Positions 25,631 to 35,904 of a stretch of DNA of 64,000 nt are shown here, one piece after another (within the stretch, counting starts at the first letter, position 1; each line of letters opens with the position of its first letter). The notes below the pieces were generated by a model, which saw only the letters and a program-made list of their open reading frames with translations, did no database searches and was not told the origin of the DNA. Both the position numbers and the translations under genes were made by a program. This DNA is from Undibacter mobilis (GTDB lineage: Bacteria > Pseudomonadota > Alphaproteobacteria > Rhizobiales > Xanthobacteraceae). The stretch is from the NCBI RefSeq assembly GCF_003367195.1, contig NZ_QRGO01000003.1, positions 351,122 through 415,121 on the forward strand, read 5' to 3'.

Positions 25631-26515
25631 CTAACCGCGAATGAAACGCACGATACCCGAAAAGTCGCGGGTCTCTTCGCCGCTGTCGGCATAGGCTGAA
25701 TAGAGTCTTTCGGCTTTGGCGCCCATTTCGGCGTTGGCGCCAACCGCACGCGCCGCCTCCTGCGCAAGACGTAAATCCTTCAACATCATCGCTACGGTAA
25801 ATCCCGGTTCATAATTGCGATTGGCCGGCGATGTCGGGACCGGTCCCGGAACGGGACAGTAGGTTGTCAGCGACCAGCATTGCCCCGACGACTTCGAGGA
25901 AATGTCGAACAGCTTCTGGTGATCGAGGCCGAGCTTCTCCGCCATGACGAAGGCTTCCGACACCGCGATCATGGAAATGCCGAGGATCATGTTGTTGCAG
26001 ATCTTCGCCGCCTGCCCGGTCCCTGCCCCGCCGGCATGGACGATGGTCTTGCCCATTTTCTGCAGGATCGGCTCGGCGCGCTGGAAAGCCTGCGCGGTGC
26101 CGCCGACCATGAACGTGAGCGTCCCGGCGCTGGCGCCGCCGACGCCGCCGGACACCGGCGCATCGACCATGAACAGACCCTTGGCTTCGGCTTCCGCCGC
26201 CACGGCGCGCGCGGTATCGACATCGATGGTCGAGCAGTCGATCAGCAACGTGCCGGGATTGGCGGCGGCGATGATGCCGTTGGCCCCAAGATAAACGTCG
26301 CGCACATGCTTGCCGGCCGGCAACATGGTGATGACGACATCGGCGCGCGCCGCGGCAACATGGGCGAACTCGACCGGCGCGGCGCCGGCTTCCTTCAGTT
26401 TGGCGACCGAGGCCGGATTGACATCGACGCCTTCGACCTGATGGCCGGCCCTGATGAGATTGACCGCCATCGGCAGCCCCATATTGCCGAGCCCGATGAA
26501 TGCAATGCGCGCCAT
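25631..26515 (-). CDS. mmsB: 3-hydroxyisobutyrate dehydrogenase
   Basis: NAD-dependent enzyme of 294 residues that oxidises 3-hydroxyisobutyrate to methylmalonate semialdehyde in valine breakdown. The N-terminal FIGLGNMGLPMAVNLIRAGH is the nucleotide-binding family signature, DAPVSGGVGGASAGTL is the substrate loop, and the catalytic Lys is in GTGQAAKICNNMILG. It ends the apparent valine operon running from 29237. The next enzyme, MmsA, is not in the window. Confidence 0.94.
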   Translation of the reverse strand: MARIAFIGLGNMGLPMAVNLIRAGHQVEGVDVNPASVAKLKEAGAAPVEFAHVAAARADVVITMLPAGKHVRDVYLGANGIIAAANPGTLLIDCSTIDVDTARAVAAEAEAKGLFMVDAPVSGGVGGASAGTLTFMVGGTAQAFQRAEPILQKMGKTIVHAGGAGTGQAAKICNNMILGISMIAVSEAFVMAEKLGLDHQKLFDISSKSSGQCWSLTTYCPVPGPVPTSPANRNYEPGFTVAMMLKDLRLAQEAARAVGANAEMGAKAERLYSAYADSGEETRDFSGIVRFIRG

Positions 26516-26581
26516 GTCTCGCTCTCCCCTCTTCTCTTATTTGCTTGTTATTTCGCTTGATGCCGCTCTATCGCCAAATGC

Positions 26582-27127
26582 TCACACCGGCTGCTCTCGC
26601 GCCGCCTTCACCGCCAGATTAAGATAGATGGCCAGCATGGCGCCTTCAAACAGGATGGTGAAGAAGCCGCGGCCGAACACCTGCGGAAAGAACAATTGCA
26701 CCGCGACCATCGAGGCGACCGCGGTCAGCCAGATCACCGCGCCCCAGGCGGCGGCGAGCCACAGGCCGACGGCGGCCACGAGATCGATGACGGCGAAGAA
26801 GACGGTCGCGGTTTGCCAGGCGATCGAGTGGCTGGTGTAAAGCTCATCCTCACCGGCGCCGACACCGCAGATATGCGCCCAGTGATACAGGCCCTTCAGC
26901 ATCGACAACCCGGCCATGATGCGCAGGAACAGGACCAGCCGGCGCGTCCAGCGCCCGACACCCGGTTCGCCTTCCTGCTCGTGGACCGGCTCGAGATCGC
27001 GCAGATCGGCGTAAGGATCGGCAGCGGCCAGCCCGCCTAGGGCAGGATCAGTTCGTCGCCATCCAAGGAAGCGAAATAGTGCGCGATAGCCTCGGTCGTC
27101 ACTTCGCTCAAAGTCTGTGGATTCCAT
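26582..27127 (-). CDS. DUF6163-like membrane protein within the valine operon
   Basis: Protein of up to 181 residues with a soluble N-terminus and four hydrophobic segments (about 66-84, 105-122, 127-145, 156-172). GLYHWAHICGVG and FFAVIDLVAAVGLWLAA resemble, from memory, the DUF6163 family of Hyphomicrobiales. The open frame begins 91 bp inside the upstream hydrolase gene. A later non-ATG start is possible, so the N-terminus is uncertain. Being sandwiched between two valine enzymes suggests shared transcription, not necessarily a shared task. Confidence 0.75.
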   Translation of the reverse strand: MESTDFERSDDRGYRALFRFLGWRRTDPALGGLAAADPYADLRDLEPVHEQEGEPGVGRWTRRLVLFLRIMAGLSMLKGLYHWAHICGVGAGEDELYTSHSIAWQTATVFFAVIDLVAAVGLWLAAAWGAVIWLTAVASMVAVQLFFPQVFGRGFFTILFEGAMLAIYLNLAVKAAREQPV

Positions 27128-28098
27128 GTCGGCTTGTTGTCCTTGTCGACGATGACGGCGCGGACGCCTTCGTAGAAATCTTGAGCCTTTACGATACGCG
27201 ATACGATGCGCATTTCGGCCCGCATGCAGGTCTCGAAATCGTGGATCGCACCGAAGCGCACTTGCGCCAGCGCGAGCTTGAGCGACGTCGGCGACTTGGT
27301 GCGCATCAGGGCCGCGGTCTTGCCCGCCCAGTCGGCATCGGCGCCGTTTGTGGCCGCTTCATGATCGAGCCGTTCGAGGATGACCGCGACGTCATGGCCG
27401 GAGAAAATGTGGTCGATCAGATGGCGGCGCGTCGAGATCGGCCCCTCCCCGCCCGGCTCCGCGAAAGCGGCGAGCACGGCATCGACCGACACCGTGCCGG
27501 TCAGACCGTCGATCAGCGCCGGAAACCGCGCCGAGGGAATGCGGTGCGTGGCAAGGCCGGCATAGAGCGCGTCGGCGATGCCGAAGCGCTCGCCGGTCAG
27601 CGCGCAATAGGTGCCGAGTTCTCCCGGCATGCGCGGCAGGAACCAGGTGGCGCCAACATCGGGAAAGAAGCCGATCGACACTTCCGGCATGGCGAGCGAA
27701 TATTTGTCGCCGGCGACGCGGTGCGAGCCGTGGACCGACACGCCGACGCCGCCGCCCATGACGATGCCGTCGATCAACGCCACATAAGGCTTGCGATAGT
27801 TCTTGATGAGGACGTTGAGCGGATATTCGTCGCGCCAGAACCGAAGCTGCTCGTCGAAACGCCCGGCTTTGCCAAGGTCGTAGAGATGGCGGATATCGCC
27901 GCCGGCCGAGAACGCCTTCTCGCCCGCGCCCATGATGACAACACGCGTGACCGCCGGATCGTCGGCCCAGTCATCGAGCTGCGCGCGCATCGCCAGAACC
28001 ATGCCGTGCGAGACGGCATTGAGCGCCTTCGGCCGGTTCAGCGTGATCAGCCCGGCCGCGCCGCGGCGTTCGAACAGGATTTCGGAATCGTCCGCCAT
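27037..28098 (-). CDS. 3-hydroxyisobutyryl-CoA hydrolase family protein
   Basis: Crotonase-fold enzyme of 353 residues. Its length and the motifs KAFSAGGDIRHLY, IVMGGGVGVSVHGSHRVA, and AMPEVSIGFFPDVGATWFLP are those of HIBCH, which frees 3-hydroxyisobutyrate from CoA in valine catabolism. The C-terminal EGVRAVIVDKDNKPTWNP is also typical. It is coupled to the upstream acyl-CoA dehydrogenase (TAATG) and lies in the same operon as mmsB. A separate enoyl-CoA hydratase for the middle step must be encoded elsewhere. Confidence 0.92.
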   Translation of the reverse strand: MADDSEILFERRGAAGLITLNRPKALNAVSHGMVLAMRAQLDDWADDPAVTRVVIMGAGEKAFSAGGDIRHLYDLGKAGRFDEQLRFWRDEYPLNVLIKNYRKPYVALIDGIVMGGGVGVSVHGSHRVAGDKYSLAMPEVSIGFFPDVGATWFLPRMPGELGTYCALTGERFGIADALYAGLATHRIPSARFPALIDGLTGTVSVDAVLAAFAEPGGEGPISTRRHLIDHIFSGHDVAVILERLDHEAATNGADADWAGKTAALMRTKSPTSLKLALAQVRFGAIHDFETCMRAEMRIVSRIVKAQDFYEGVRAVIVDKDNKPTWNPQTLSEVTTEAIAHYFASLDGDELILP

Positions 28099-29237
28099 TA
28101 GTTCCCCAACATGTTGCGCGACACGATCACGCGCATGACTTCGTTGGTGCCTTCGAGAATCTGGTGGACGCGCACGTCGCGCAGCACGCGCTCGATCGGA
28201 TGATCGTTCAGATAGCCGTAACCGCCGAAGAGTTGCAGGCAGCCGTTGACCACCTCGAAGCCGGTGTCGGTGGCGAGCCGCTTGGCCTTGGCGGCAAGCT
28301 GCGTCGCCGCCGGCTCCTTGTCGCCGACTGCGACAGCGGCGCGGTGTAACAGAAGCCGAGCGGCTTCGATCTCGGTGGCGAAATCGGCAATCCGGAATTG
28401 CAGCGCCTGGAAATCGGCGAGGCGCGTGCCGAACTGCTTGCGCTCCTTCATGTAGGCGACGGTGCGGTCGAGGCAGAATTGTGCGCCGCCGATCGAGCAG
28501 GCGCCGATATTGAGACGGCCGCCATCGAGTCCGGCCATGGCGATGCGGAAGCCCTCGCCTTCCTTGCCGATCAGGTTCGACGCCGGCACGCGGCAGTTCT
28601 CGAACATCACCATGGACGTCGGCTGCGATTTCCAGCCGAGCTTCTTTTCCTGCGCGCCGAACGACAGCCCCGGCGTGCCCTTCTCGACGACGATGCAGGA
28701 AATGCCGCGCGGGCCACCTTCGCCGGTGCGCGCCATCACCAGATAGACATCCGACCTGCCGCCGCCGGAGATGAAAGCCTTGGCGCCGTCGAGCACATAG
28801 GCGTCGCCGTCACGCCGCGCCTTGGTGGTCAGGCTCGCGGCATCCGACCCCGAGTCCGGTTCGGTCAGGCAGTAGCTGGCGAAATGCTCCATCGAACACA
28901 GTTTCGGCAGGAAGCGCTGGCGCGCGTCGTCACTGCCGTAGGTGTCGATCATCCAGGCGACCATGTTGTGGATGGAGATATAGGCCGCGGTCGAGGTGCA
29001 GCCTTGCGCCAGTTCCTCGAAGATCAGCGCTGCGTCGAGCCGGGTCAGGTTGGAGCCGCCGACGTCGTCGCGGACATAGATGCCGGCAAAGCCGAGCGCG
29101 GCCGCCTCGCGCAAGGCGTCGACCGGAAAGATCGAGCCTGCATCCCAGTCGCGCGCGTGCGGCATCATCGCCTCGCGGGCGAACTGCCGCGCGGTGGCCT
29201 GAAAAGCCAGCTGTTCTTCGCTCAGGGAAAAGTCCAT
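28098..29237 (-). CDS. Acyl-CoA dehydrogenase, probably isobutyryl-CoA specific
   Basis: FAD enzyme of 379 residues with the usual three-domain fold: CLTEPDSGSDAASL (flavin and substrate), GWKSQPTSMVMFENCRVP, and a C-terminal GGYGYLNDHPIERVLRDVR then LEGTNEVMR with the catalytic Glu. The operon context with 3-hydroxyisobutyryl-CoA hydrolase and mmsB points to isobutyryl-CoA as substrate, the first dehydrogenation in valine breakdown. Substrate choice is inferred from context. Confidence 0.92.
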   Translation of the reverse strand: MDFSLSEEQLAFQATARQFAREAMMPHARDWDAGSIFPVDALREAAALGFAGIYVRDDVGGSNLTRLDAALIFEELAQGCTSTAAYISIHNMVAWMIDTYGSDDARQRFLPKLCSMEHFASYCLTEPDSGSDAASLTTKARRDGDAYVLDGAKAFISGGGRSDVYLVMARTGEGGPRGISCIVVEKGTPGLSFGAQEKKLGWKSQPTSMVMFENCRVPASNLIGKEGEGFRIAMAGLDGGRLNIGACSIGGAQFCLDRTVAYMKERKQFGTRLADFQALQFRIADFATEIEAARLLLHRAAVAVGDKEPAATQLAAKAKRLATDTGFEVVNGCLQLFGGYGYLNDHPIERVLRDVRVHQILEGTNEVMRVIVSRNMLGN

Positions 29238-29309
29238 CGGCCCGGTCGCCTCCCTGCCGCTTTGCTAGCAGGCCGCAGGGCGACGACCAAGACCCCCTGT
29301 TGGCGATAA

Positions 29310-29630
29310 TCAGGACGGCGATGCGACCTTCATCAGGACGAGCCCGGACACGATCAGTCCGGCCGCCACCACGCGCATGATGTTCACATCCTCGCCGAAC
29401 ATGATGACACCGGCAATGAAGGCGCCGACCGCGCCGATACCGGTCCACATCACATAGGCGGTACCGACCGGCAAACTGCGCATCGCCAGCGACAGCAGCA
29501 CCACGCTGGCGATCATGCCGACAATGGCGATGACCGACGGTATCGGCTTGGTGAATCCATGCGACGCCTTGAGCGCCAGCGCCCAGACGATTTCCAATAG
29601 ACCGGCGGCGACGAGAGTAATCCAGACCAT
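29310..29630 (-). CDS. gdx: SMR-family guanidinium exporter Gdx (SugE)
   Basis: Small four-helix membrane protein of 106 residues in the SugE/Gdx branch of the small multidrug resistance family. The start MVWITLVAAGLLEIVWALAL carries the essential Glu13. LPVGTAYVMWTGIGAVGAF is the family core. Gdx proteins export guanidinium as antiparallel dimers. The ATG at 29630 has GAGGG 5 nt upstream; an in-frame ATG 12 nt earlier is part of the ribosome-binding region. The ACGG-loop hairpins just upstream support the guanidinium role over general drug efflux. Confidence 0.9.
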   Translation of the reverse strand: MVWITLVAAGLLEIVWALALKASHGFTKPIPSVIAIVGMIASVVLLSLAMRSLPVGTAYVMWTGIGAVGAFIAGVIMFGEDVNIMRVVAAGLIVSGLVLMKVASPS

Positions 29631-29650
29631 GACGGCCCTCATGATGAGCG

Positions 29651-29752
29651 CCGGGCCGTCCCGGGCGGAAGGTTGACGCGGTGCCGTGGGTATTCAGGGC
29701 ACGCTCGAGGTCGTGGCCTCCCCCGCCAATTTAGAAACCCGGCCGTCCGGGT
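29651..29752 (-). promoter_or_regulatory. Candidate guanidine-II (mini-ykkC) riboswitch
   Basis: On the RNA strand, two hairpins share the loop ACGG. The first is ACCCGG-ACGG-CCGGGT (29752-29737), the second CCGGG-ACGG-CCCGG (29664-29651). The second ends 10 nt before the GAGGG Shine-Dalgarno of gdx. Paired hairpins with ACGR loops upstream of sugE/gdx are the defining feature of the guanidine-II class. The linker of 72 nt is longer than I recall as usual; it contains a GTGCC/GGCAC pair that could bring the loops together. Confidence 0.75.
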
Positions 29753-29820
29753 CAAGGCGGCTGCCCTGCATGGCAGGCGGGTCCTGTCCGGGTGGCGGGC
29801 GCCGCGCGAAGCGGCTATGA

Positions 29821-30906
<1,086 letters not shown>

Positions 30907-30927
30907 GGCGCGCTATGCCGCCCGCGC

Positions 30928-31374
30928 TCAGCGGGCCCGTCCGTCCATCGAATAGCGCCCTGCTCCGGTGCCGGCCAGCATCAGGAAGGCGCCGCAGATC
31001 GACAGGTTCTTCACGGCGTGGATCATGTTGTTGGTCTGATCGGGGCCCGCCGGCTGATTCCAGAAATCGTGGAAGAAGTAGGTCGTGACAAGGGTGAAGA
31101 CCAAAAGACCGAGCGCCACCAGCCGCGTCTGCAGACCGACGACAATCAGCAACGCGCCAGCCACTTCGGTCACCGCCGCAAGCGTGGCGAGGATCATCGG
31201 CTGCGGCAGGCCCTTTGTCGCGATCATGCCGGCAACGCCGGCCAGATCGGTGAATTTCTGGAAGCCGGACATCAGATAGATCACGACCAGAGCGATGCGG
31301 CCGATAAGCAATGCGGTGTCGGTAAAGGGCGACGTGGCATAGGCCGGACCGGCCGGCGTGTAGGCAGTGGACAT
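30928..31374 (-). CDS. DoxX family membrane protein
   Basis: A 148-residue protein with four membrane helices. LIGRIALVVIYLMSGFQKF near the N-terminus and FTLVTTYFFHDFW in the middle are DoxX signatures. Family members are variously linked to thiosulfate:quinone oxidation or redox stress, but most are uncharacterised. It is convergent with hemB, 21 bp apart, with no visible terminator between them. Confidence 0.88.
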   Translation of the reverse strand: MSTAYTPAGPAYATSPFTDTALLIGRIALVVIYLMSGFQKFTDLAGVAGMIATKGLPQPMILATLAAVTEVAGALLIVVGLQTRLVALGLLVFTLVTTYFFHDFWNQPAGPDQTNNMIHAVKNLSICGAFLMLAGTGAGRYSMDGRAR

Positions 31375-31444
31375 TTGTCATCTCCCGTTGGGGACGCGCA
31401 TTCAGCCAAGAACGCCGACAGCGCCCGACAAGTTCCACCCCGGA

Positions 31445-32668
31445 TCAGTCCGGCATTGGCCCCGAGCCCAGCCGCTTCGGTTTGTAACCGTCGGCATCGA
31501 GCGCGGCCATGACTTCACGGGCATGGGCGGCATCGCGCGTCTCGATGGTGACGTCGAGGCTGGCCCCCTTGGCCGGAACGTCGAGTAGCAGACGGCGGTG
31601 TTCGACCTCGAGGATGTTGGCGCCAAGCTGGCCAAGCCTGGTTGCAATGATGCCGAGCACGCCCGGTTGATCGGGGATGATCAGGCGGAAGGCGACGATG
31701 CGCGTCTCGCGCTCAAGTTCGCGCACCATGATGGACGCGAGAATGCGCGGGTCGATATTGCCGCCGCACAGGATGAGACCGACGCGCTTGCCCTTGAAAC
31801 GGACCGGTTCGGCGAACAACGCGGCGAGCCCGGCGGCGCCGGCGCCTTCGGCCATGGTCTTCTGCAAGGTGAGATAGGCATTCACCGCACGTTCGAGATG
31901 AGCCTCGTCGACGAGGATCACGTCGGAGACGAGTTCGCGTATAATCGGCAAAGTCAGCTTGCCGACATTCTTGACCGCGATGCCTTCAGCGAGCGTCGGG
32001 CCACCGACCGGCCGGTTGCCGTGCTCCAGCGCATTCCACACCGCGGGATAAAGCAGCGCCTCGGCGCCGATGACCTCGATCTTCGGATTGCGCGCCTTGG
32101 CGGCGATGGCATTGCCGGAGATCAGCCCTCCGCCGCCGATCGGAATCACCATCATGTCGAGATCGGGCACATCCTCGAACATTTCCAGCGCGATGGTGCC
32201 CTGACCGGCGATGACCTTCTCGTCATCGTAAGGATGCACAAGCGTCATGCCGCGCTCGGCCTGGATCGCCTCGCAGCGCGCCTGCGCATCGGCCACCGTC
32301 TCGCCGTAAAGCACCACCTCGGCGCCATGCGAGCGGGTCGCCGCGACCTTCACATGCGGCGTGGTCACCGGCATGACGATGGTCGCCGGAATGCCCAGCC
32401 GCGCGGCATGATAGGCAACCGACTGCGCATGATTGCCGGCCGACATGGCGACAACGCCGCGGCCGCGCTCGGCCTCGGTCAGCGACGACAGCTTGTTGAG
32501 CGCGCCACGGTCCTTGAACGAGTTGGTGACCTGAAGGTTCTCGTATTTGACGAAGACCTCGGCCCCGGTCAGCGCCGACAACCGCGGCGCCGGCAGCATC
32601 GGCGTGCGCAGCACCGCGCCGGCAATGACCCGTCGGGCGGCTTCGATATCAGAGATGGTAACGGTCAC
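31445..32668 (-). CDS. ilvA: Threonine ammonia-lyase with ACT domain
   Basis: PLP enzyme of 407 residues that deaminates threonine to 2-oxobutanoate. Lys52 in TNSFKDRGAL is the cofactor lysine, and GGGGLISGNAIAAK binds the PLP phosphate. A C-terminal ACT domain begins at about residue 325 (FRLIIPDQPGVLGIIATRLG). The start is a GTG at 32668, giving MTVTISDIEAARR and family length; the frame is open 48 more codons. The single ACT domain is like short TdcB/IlvA hybrids common in alphaproteobacteria, so biosynthetic versus catabolic use is undecided. Confidence 0.9.
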   Translation of the reverse strand: MTVTISDIEAARRVIAGAVLRTPMLPAPRLSALTGAEVFVKYENLQVTNSFKDRGALNKLSSLTEAERGRGVVAMSAGNHAQSVAYHAARLGIPATIVMPVTTPHVKVAATRSHGAEVVLYGETVADAQARCEAIQAERGMTLVHPYDDEKVIAGQGTIALEMFEDVPDLDMMVIPIGGGGLISGNAIAAKARNPKIEVIGAEALLYPAVWNALEHGNRPVGGPTLAEGIAVKNVGKLTLPIIRELVSDVILVDEAHLERAVNAYLTLQKTMAEGAGAAGLAALFAEPVRFKGKRVGLILCGGNIDPRILASIMVRELERETRIVAFRLIIPDQPGVLGIIATRLGQLGANILEVEHRRLLLDVPAKGASLDVTIETRDAAHAREVMAALDADGYKPKRLGSGPMPD

Positions 32669-32811
32669 AAAAGGCTCCGATTCGGGTAGGCTCTGCCGCA
32701 CCATGCCGCAGGTCGCCCCGCTCTGCCAACCGCCTACCGCCCCTTGCGGAGGCTTCGGCGGCGGGCCATTTGCGGTTATGCTGGCGCTGAATTCGTCCCT
32801 GGGGCTTTGCA

Positions 32812-33339
32812 ATGTCGATCTCGATGGATGTCCGGCCGCATGCTTATGACCCGGACCTGAACCCGGAATTGTTCGAGGGCGTGCTGTCGCGCCGCGTAGT
32901 CGCCTTCATGATCGACTTCGTCGTCATGGCCGCGCCGGTGATCCTCGCGGCGATGGTCATCTTCGTGTTCGGCATTGTGACGCTGGGCTTCGGCTGGGCG
33001 CTGTACTGGCTGCTGCCGCTTGCCTCGGTGATCTGGGCGATCGTCTATTTCGGCCTGGGCGTTGCCGGCGAGCGCTCGGCCACCATCGGCATGCGGGTGA
33101 TGGATCTCGAAATGCGCACCTGGTACGGCGCGCCGGCCTATTTCGTCCTCGGCGCCGTCCATGTCATCCTGTTCTGGGTGTCGGTATCGGCGCTGACGCC
33201 GTTCGTTCTGTTGGTGCCGTTCTTTAACCGCCGCAAGCGGTTGCTGCACGACATTCTGCTCGGCACGGTGATCGTCAATAACGCCGCGCGCGCCTCTGCC
33301 CTGCGCGGTTTCGCCGGCAGCCCGGCGCAACCACTTTGA
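32812..33339 (+). CDS. RDD family membrane protein
   Basis: A 175-residue protein with the RDD pattern: [18 protein letters not shown] (Arg then Asp in the first helix), then a second helix pair, [14 protein letters not shown] after it, and a final [16 protein letters not shown] with the second Asp. Function is unknown in most cases. It is divergent from ilvA, and bpt follows 82 bp downstream on the same strand. Confidence 0.88.
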   Translation: MSISMDVRPHAYDPDLNPELFEGVLSRRVVAFMIDFVVMAAPVILAAMVIFVFGIVTLGFGWALYWLLPLASVIWAIVYFGLGVAGERSATIGMRVMDLEMRTWYGAPAYFVLGAVHVILFWVSVSALTPFVLLVPFFNRRKRLLHDILLGTVIVNNAARASALRGFAGSPAQPL

Positions 33340-33421
33340 CGGCGGCCTCCGGCCGCGCAATGCTGGAGGGGATACCCCGAGTCCCACAGGCGATGAACCG
33401 ACAGGCCAGCGACCGGAACCC

Positions 33422-34171
33422 GTGACCCAGCATTCCCGCGACACGCCGCAATTCTACCTGACTGCGCCGTCGCCCTGCCCTTACCTCAAGGGCCAGGAAG
33501 AGCGGAAGGTGTTCACCCATCTGGTCGGCTCGCGCGCCGGCGAGCTCAACGACCTGCTCACCCATGGCGGCTTCCGCCGCAGCCAGTCGATCGCCTATCG
33601 CCCCGCCTGCGAAACCTGCCGCGCCTGCGTCTCGGTGCGCGTCGTGGTGGATGACTTCAAGCCGTCACGCAACATGCGCCGTAATCTCGACCTCAACAGC
33701 GACATTATCGGCGACATGCGCCATCCGGCGCCGACCTCAGAGCAGTATTCGGTGTTCCGCGCTTATCTCGACGCGCGCCACCGCGACGGCGGCATGGTTG
33801 ATATGACTGTGCTCGACTACGCCATGATGGTCGAGGACAGCCACGTCGAAACCCGCGTCGTCAATTATCGCCTGCGTGACGCCGATTCAGGCTTCACCCA
33901 TCGCGGCGCCGGCGAATTGATGGCCGTGGCGCTGACCGACGTTCTCTCCGACGGGCTCTCGATGGTCTATTCGTTCTACGATCCTGAACAGGCGCACCGC
34001 TCGCTCGGCACCTACATGATCCTCGACCACATCGTCCGCGCCAAGGCGATGGGCCTGCTTTATGTCTATCTCGGGTACTGGGTGCAGGGCTCGAAGAAGA
34101 TGGATTACAAGGGCCGCTTCCTGCCGCAGGAACGCCTGATGCCGGCGGGATGGACGCGGATCGAGAAATAA
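33422..34171 (+). CDS. bpt: Aspartate/glutamate leucyltransferase
   Basis: Bpt of 249 residues adds Leu to N-terminal Asp or Glu, marking proteins for ClpAP through the N-degron pathway. Signature blocks are [32 protein letters not shown] and [15 protein letters not shown]. The start is GTG at 33422. The conserved Cys pair region CPYL and CRAC is intact. Confidence 0.94.
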   Translation: MTQHSRDTPQFYLTAPSPCPYLKGQEERKVFTHLVGSRAGELNDLLTHGGFRRSQSIAYRPACETCRACVSVRVVVDDFKPSRNMRRNLDLNSDIIGDMRHPAPTSEQYSVFRAYLDARHRDGGMVDMTVLDYAMMVEDSHVETRVVNYRLRDADSGFTHRGAGELMAVALTDVLSDGLSMVYSFYDPEQAHRSLGTYMILDHIVRAKAMGLLYVYLGYWVQGSKKMDYKGRFLPQERLMPAGWTRIEK

Positions 34172-34177
34172 TCCCGA

Positions 34178-35029
34178 TCAGGCAACTGTCGTGCGCGCGC
34201 GCCGCCAGACGCCGTGCTTGGGCGCAAAGAGAAACGCCGCCACAAAAAACACGGCCTGGGTCAGAACGATGCAAGCGCCGGTCGCGCCATCGAGGTGGAA
34301 GCTGGCAATGGTGCCCAGCGCCGCCGACACCGTCGCCACCACGGTCGCGATCACCAACATGCGGCCGAAACTGTCGGTCAACAGGTAGGCGGTGGCTCCG
34401 GGAGCAATCAGCATGGCGATCACCAGGATGATGCCAACCGCCTTGAGCGACGCGACAATAGTCAGCGACAGCAGCACCAGCAGCCCGTAATGCAGCACCC
34501 GCACCGGCAGGCCGATGGTGCGGGCATGATTGGGATCGAAACAGTAAAGAAGAAGATCGCGCCGTTTGATCAGCACGATCAGAAGCGTGCCGCCGGCGAC
34601 AAATCCTGTCTCAACAAGATCCTGCACCGTAACGCCAAGCACATTGCCGAAAAGGATGTGCAGCAGGTGCTGATCGGTTTCGATCTTGCTGAAGATCACG
34701 AGGCCGAACCCGAACATGCCGGAGAACACGATGCCCATCACCGTGTCTTCCTTCACGCGGCTGTTCTCCTTGAGATAGCCGGTAAACAGCGCGCAGGACA
34801 GGCCAGCGACGAAAGCGCCGATCGCCAGCGGAATACCCGCGACATAGGCCAGCACGATGCCGGGCAGTACAGCGTGCGAAATGGCGTCGCCCATCAGCGA
34901 CCAGCCCTTTAGCACCAGATAGCATGACAGAATCGCACAGACCGCCGCCACCAGCAGTGACACGAGGAGCGCCCGCTGCATGAACGGGTAGCTGAGCGGC
35001 ACGACGAGCCAGTCGAACAGAATATTCAT
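34178..35029 (-). CDS. sitD: Manganese/iron ABC transporter permease, second
   Basis: Membrane permease of 283 residues in the ABC-3 family, with about eight helices. The [21 protein letters not shown] block (in part) and LLYCFDPNHARTIGLPV are typical. It overlaps the other permease gene by 4 nt (ATGA). Paired permeases with one ATPase and one binding protein are the SitABCD/YfeABCD arrangement. It is convergent with bpt with only 6 bp between stops. Confidence 0.88.
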   Translation of the reverse strand: MNILFDWLVVPLSYPFMQRALLVSLLVAAVCAILSCYLVLKGWSLMGDAISHAVLPGIVLAYVAGIPLAIGAFVAGLSCALFTGYLKENSRVKEDTVMGIVFSGMFGFGLVIFSKIETDQHLLHILFGNVLGVTVQDLVETGFVAGGTLLIVLIKRRDLLLYCFDPNHARTIGLPVRVLHYGLLVLLSLTIVASLKAVGIILVIAMLIAPGATAYLLTDSFGRMLVIATVVATVSAALGTIASFHLDGATGACIVLTQAVFFVAAFLFAPKHGVWRRARTTVA

Positions 35030-35904
35030 GCCGCCGCCTCGATCGCCTCAATCCGCCGCCGCGCTGCCAGCACGCCGTGCTTGGGCGCAAGGAAGAAAGC
35101 AATCAGGAACAGCAGCGTCTGCAGGCAGACGATGACGCCACCGGTGGCGCCGTCGAGGAAGTAGCTGATATAAGCGCCGGTGAAACTGGTCGTCACTCCA
35201 AGCGCGACACTGATAATGATCAGCCGGCCGAACCGGTCGGTCAGCAGATAGGCGGTGGCGCCCGGCGTCACCACCATCGCGATCACCAGACAGGCGCCGA
35301 CGGTCTGCAAGGCGGCAACCGTGCAGGCGCTCAGCAGCGTGAAGAATAATCCCTTCAGAAACGTGGTGTTGATGCCGATGCTGCGGGCGTGGCTCTCGTC
35401 GAAGAAAGTCACCATCATGTCCTTCCAGACCAGCAGCAGGATGACGAGCGACACCCCGGCGATGATCGCGACCTGAACCACATCTTCGTCGGCAATGGCC
35501 AGAATATTGCCGAGCACGATCGACTGGATGCTGACCGAGGTCGGCCAGATCGACGCCATCAAGAGTCCGAGCGCGAACAGCGCGGTGAACACCAGGCCAA
35601 TCACCGCATCCTCGCGCAATCGCGATTTCTGCTTGACGAAATTCATCGCCACCGAGGCAAGGATGCCGGCAAAGAAAGCACCAACCGCGAACGGCGCGCC
35701 GAGGATATAGGCGCCGGCAACACCGGGCACGATCGAATGGCCCAGCGCATCGCCCATCAGCGACCAGCCCTTGAGCATCAGATAGGCCGAGAGAAAAGCG
35801 CAGACGCCGCCGACCAGCGCGCTCACCCACATGGCTTTCAGCATGTAGCCGTACTGGAACGGAATCAGCAGTTCCGTGAGCAGCGCGTTCATGTCATTTG
35901 TCAT
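35026..35904 (-). CDS. sitC: Manganese/iron ABC transporter permease, first
   Basis: ABC-3 permease of 292 residues. [21 protein letters not shown] and [14 protein letters not shown] are conserved in SitC/YfeC proteins. It resembles its partner permease along most of the length, suggesting an old duplication. It overlaps the ATPase gene by 11 nt and the second permease gene by 4 nt, so the four genes are tightly coupled. Confidence 0.88.
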   Translation of the reverse strand: MTNDMNALLTELLIPFQYGYMLKAMWVSALVGGVCAFLSAYLMLKGWSLMGDALGHSIVPGVAGAYILGAPFAVGAFFAGILASVAMNFVKQKSRLREDAVIGLVFTALFALGLLMASIWPTSVSIQSIVLGNILAIADEDVVQVAIIAGVSLVILLLVWKDMMVTFFDESHARSIGINTTFLKGLFFTLLSACTVAALQTVGACLVIAMVVTPGATAYLLTDRFGRLIIISVALGVTTSFTGAYISYFLDGATGGVIVCLQTLLFLIAFFLAPKHGVLAARRRIEAIEAAA

